Shown piece by piece: positions 62,101 through 64,000 of a DNA stretch of 64,000 nucleotides (the stretch's first letter is position 1; each line of letters starts with the position of its first letter). Both the position numbers and the translations under genes were made by a program. A model generated the notes under the pieces. The model did not search any database. It saw only the letters and a list, made by a program, of their open reading frames with translations, and was not told where the DNA came from. The DNA is taken from the NCBI GenBank assembly GCA_026770025.1, contig JAMXDE010000015.1, positions 1,674,001-1,738,000 of the forward strand. Reading direction: 5' to 3'. The DNA is from Craspedostauros australis. Lineage: Eukaryota; Bacillariophyta; Bacillariophyceae; Mastogloiales; Achnanthaceae.

Positions 62101-64000
62101 TAAGATAGCAACCCATGGGTACGTTGCATACGTGTCCTCCTTGGTGATCTGAAGGGTTCCATCCTTGCTTTGGGGTGATGTCATAGGTGGGCAGATCCTC
62201 ATCGTCCTCCATGATGGGAAAGACGTCGAACGTCATCAGCGCGTCTCGCATTTCCAAGTTGATCGTCGTGTCTTCGTTAGGCATTAGGCATTGTCGGCCT
62301 GTGCCTGGTGTCGAAAACGATGCCCAGTGTTCCGACGAAACCGTATCGAGGACGGTTCCACTGGCTCGAATTTGGTGGTCGGAGAGCAGCGTCACCCGAC
62401 TGTCGACGTTCAGAGCGGCTTCGTAGATCCGGAGGATCACTTCGTTGCCTTCTCTGGTCCTGGCCTTGATACTTGCGTCTACCACCGCGAGGTTGTTCTT
62501 CCTCATCGTGCTGGCCACGGCACCGACGATGTTGTACGTCCGATGCGGGTAGATGTAGTCAATCTTCCAGACCCGGTCCTTGTTCCCGATAACGCAGCAT
62601 TGTGCGCCTCCGTCACATACCGCGTATGTTTGCGGGGAGAAGGTCGCCAGGTTGATCAGCTGTTCGGGTACTGATTGGCGTTGTTTGGATTCTGGTGGAT
62701 CGATAGGGCTTGGGGCGTCGGATGAGTCACTCATCGTGATCATTTTCACGAGTCGGTCGTTGCCGTTCTCCTCGTGTCCTCCATAATCGACTAGGAACTT
62801 GGCAAGCTCCGAAGCGTCAATCGAAGATAGGTCCGATCCATTCCCGTCCTGGGAATCAGATCCCTCGGTGGATCCTGCGGTGTACCTGGCCAGGTTCGCG
62901 TGGGTGACACCTCCATACTGCTTGTGTGGCTTGGTTTCCTCCCCTTCTTCTGGGGGCTTCACGCTGGCAGGTGGTTGGGGTTCTTCCTGCTCCTTCTTGC
63001 CCTCGATGCGGGTGAATCCGGATCCGTTCCGGTCGTTATTGCGGCGGGCCCAGCGGAGGGAACTGCGGAGTTTCATGATCACTCGACGGACCTTCTCGGG
63101 TAGTCCATCGAATACTTCTTGTGAGATGAAGGTGGGATCCTCCTGTAATTTCTTCGAAATGGCATTGATGACCATCTCAGTGTTGGATTCACCTTGATCT
63201 TGGTTGGTTTCGGCGGTTGCCTTGAAGATCCTGCGTTTGCCGGACCTTGATCCCCGCTGGTTGTTGGCTACCGCATTGTCCCTGGCGGACTCGGAGATGA
63301 GGTACATGCAGGTGGCTCCCATCGACTGCATGTCCGCGCTTCGTTCGATGCTCCGGACCATGGTGCGGACATTGATGTCGTCGCAACCGATGAGGTGGTT
63401 AAGGAGCGTGCGGCGTTGTTGCGCGTCGGAGACTTGTTGATCCGGGTTGGTAGCCAGGAAATTCACGTTCGCGAATATATCCTGGATTTCCTTCACGTAG
63501 GATCCCAGGTCCTGTCTGCTGGGGTTGAAGTCGTGTACTCTCTTCATCAGAGAGTCGACCTCCATTCCTCGGATCCAGTCGTTATCGTAGGTATTGAGGA
63601 GTTCATTCCAGAATAGGATACCGTCCTCGGTGAGGAGTCCTCTGGTGGCGAGTCCATGTGCTGGGCCGCCGGCGAAGACGGAGTATAGTCCCGCGAATAG
63701 GGTCCTGACGTCGCTCGCGACCTGTTCTGGCGAGGTGGTTGTTGGCACACCTGTCACCGGGTCGATGTGGTCCTTGATCGCGTGGATTCCTTGGGAATGG
63801 TATCGGTGTCGGAACTGGTCGTTGATCAGGTACGCCATGTCGTTTCCAAGGAGGTGGGCATGGATTTGGTGTTTCACCATTTGGAAGGACGCCGCATCAC
63901 TCGTGAATTTGACGGAGTCCGGGATGGGGCGTCGTTTCGTTAGCTTGGCCTGGGCGACTGGTGGTTCGCCGCGGGTGGATCCTCGATGTGGTGTATACCC
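56150..64000 (-). CDS. Element 5 Gag-Pol polyprotein, main part, start outside the window
   Basis: Open from the right edge (no stop up to 64000) to the element 4 insertion. Gag-like region to about 62650, no CCHC knuckle seen. The protease site reads CDGGAQCC (about 62610) instead of D-S/T-G. Integrase has ATDTIFS (about 61100), HSDNAKE (about 60940) and PAEHNA (about 60815). RT has GDVGNAFLYA and YVDDVLV (about 58765). RNase H has YVDADHGH (about 58140), YGSELVAAR (about 58010) and LGDNKAV (about 57910). Beyond RNase H lie about 530 residues here, with a VLYPAGKKGPFQG...VVGYSGRRV segment (about 56700-56790) that could be a small SH3/Tudor-like barrel, plus 355 codons at 47704-48774. Together they give at least 2971 residues, far longer than the 1800 or so of elements 1 and 2. 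Confidence 0.9.

Larger units (their letters stand above)
47078..64000 (-). mobile_element. Giant Ty1/copia element 5, right end outside the window
   Basis: Inserted in LRR copy 3 after GATAAC. The 3' LTR lies at 47078-47605, followed by a CTCCCC polypurine-tract complement and a polyprotein on the minus strand that is still open at base 64000. Element 4 (48775-56149) is inserted in its coding region. Without that insertion at least 9.5 kb of element is visible, including one LTR. Confidence 0.9.

Overview
The window looks like nuclear DNA of a diatom, probably a pennate species with an expanded transposon load (inference). The evidence is two near-identical genes and one broken gene for type II membrane proteins with plant-style leucine-rich repeats, plus several large Ty1/copia polyproteins of the kind common in diatoms. 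No bacterial operons, rRNA or tRNA genes are visible. Very little of the 64 kb is host coding sequence.

Layout. 1-500: 3' end of a plus-strand copia element, running into its LTR. 1.0-5.7 kb: LRR gene copy 1 (minus strand) with its upstream region. 5660-28454: a nested block inserted in that upstream region. A solo LTR (flanked by ATGATA) was hit by copia element 2 (5778-27800, flanked by GTAGG). The left LTR of element 2 was then hit by copia element 1 (5880-13074, flanked by GTTTG) and by a TA-flanked inverted-repeat DNA transposon (13333-21417). That DNA transposon itself carries a decayed copia, element 3 (14630-20466, flanked by CCTGC). The paralogous copy 2 locus keeps the empty site near 45404, which confirms the outer boundaries.

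28.8-31.06 kb: a related LTR, a broken copia pol fragment and an LTR stub. About 31.08-36.33 kb: a DNA transposon with a piggyBac-like transposase that appears interrupted by a PD-(D/E)XK nuclease domain. 36.5-40.8 kb: two nested pairs of a GGGACACCCGGCAA inverted motif enclosing 20-bp-period arrays. 40.85-45.47 kb: segmental duplicate with LRR gene copy 2. 45.6-47.08 kb: LRR copy 3, truncated by a very large copia (element 5) that runs off the right edge. Element 5 is itself interrupted at 48775-56149 by a defective copia, element 4.

The LRR genes are the only probable host genes: receptor-like or adhesion-like proteins with a disordered cytoplasmic N-terminus, one membrane helix and two successive LRR/cysteine modules outside. 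Elements 1 and 2 have intact polyproteins and matching LTRs and could be active. Element 4 lacks part of its reverse transcriptase. The piggyBac-like gene has one in-frame stop. The most interesting items are the nuclease-containing transposase, the giant element 5 polyprotein, the decayed retroelement carried as a passenger in a younger DNA transposon insertion, and the contrast between the conserved N-terminus and diverged ectodomain of the LRR copies.
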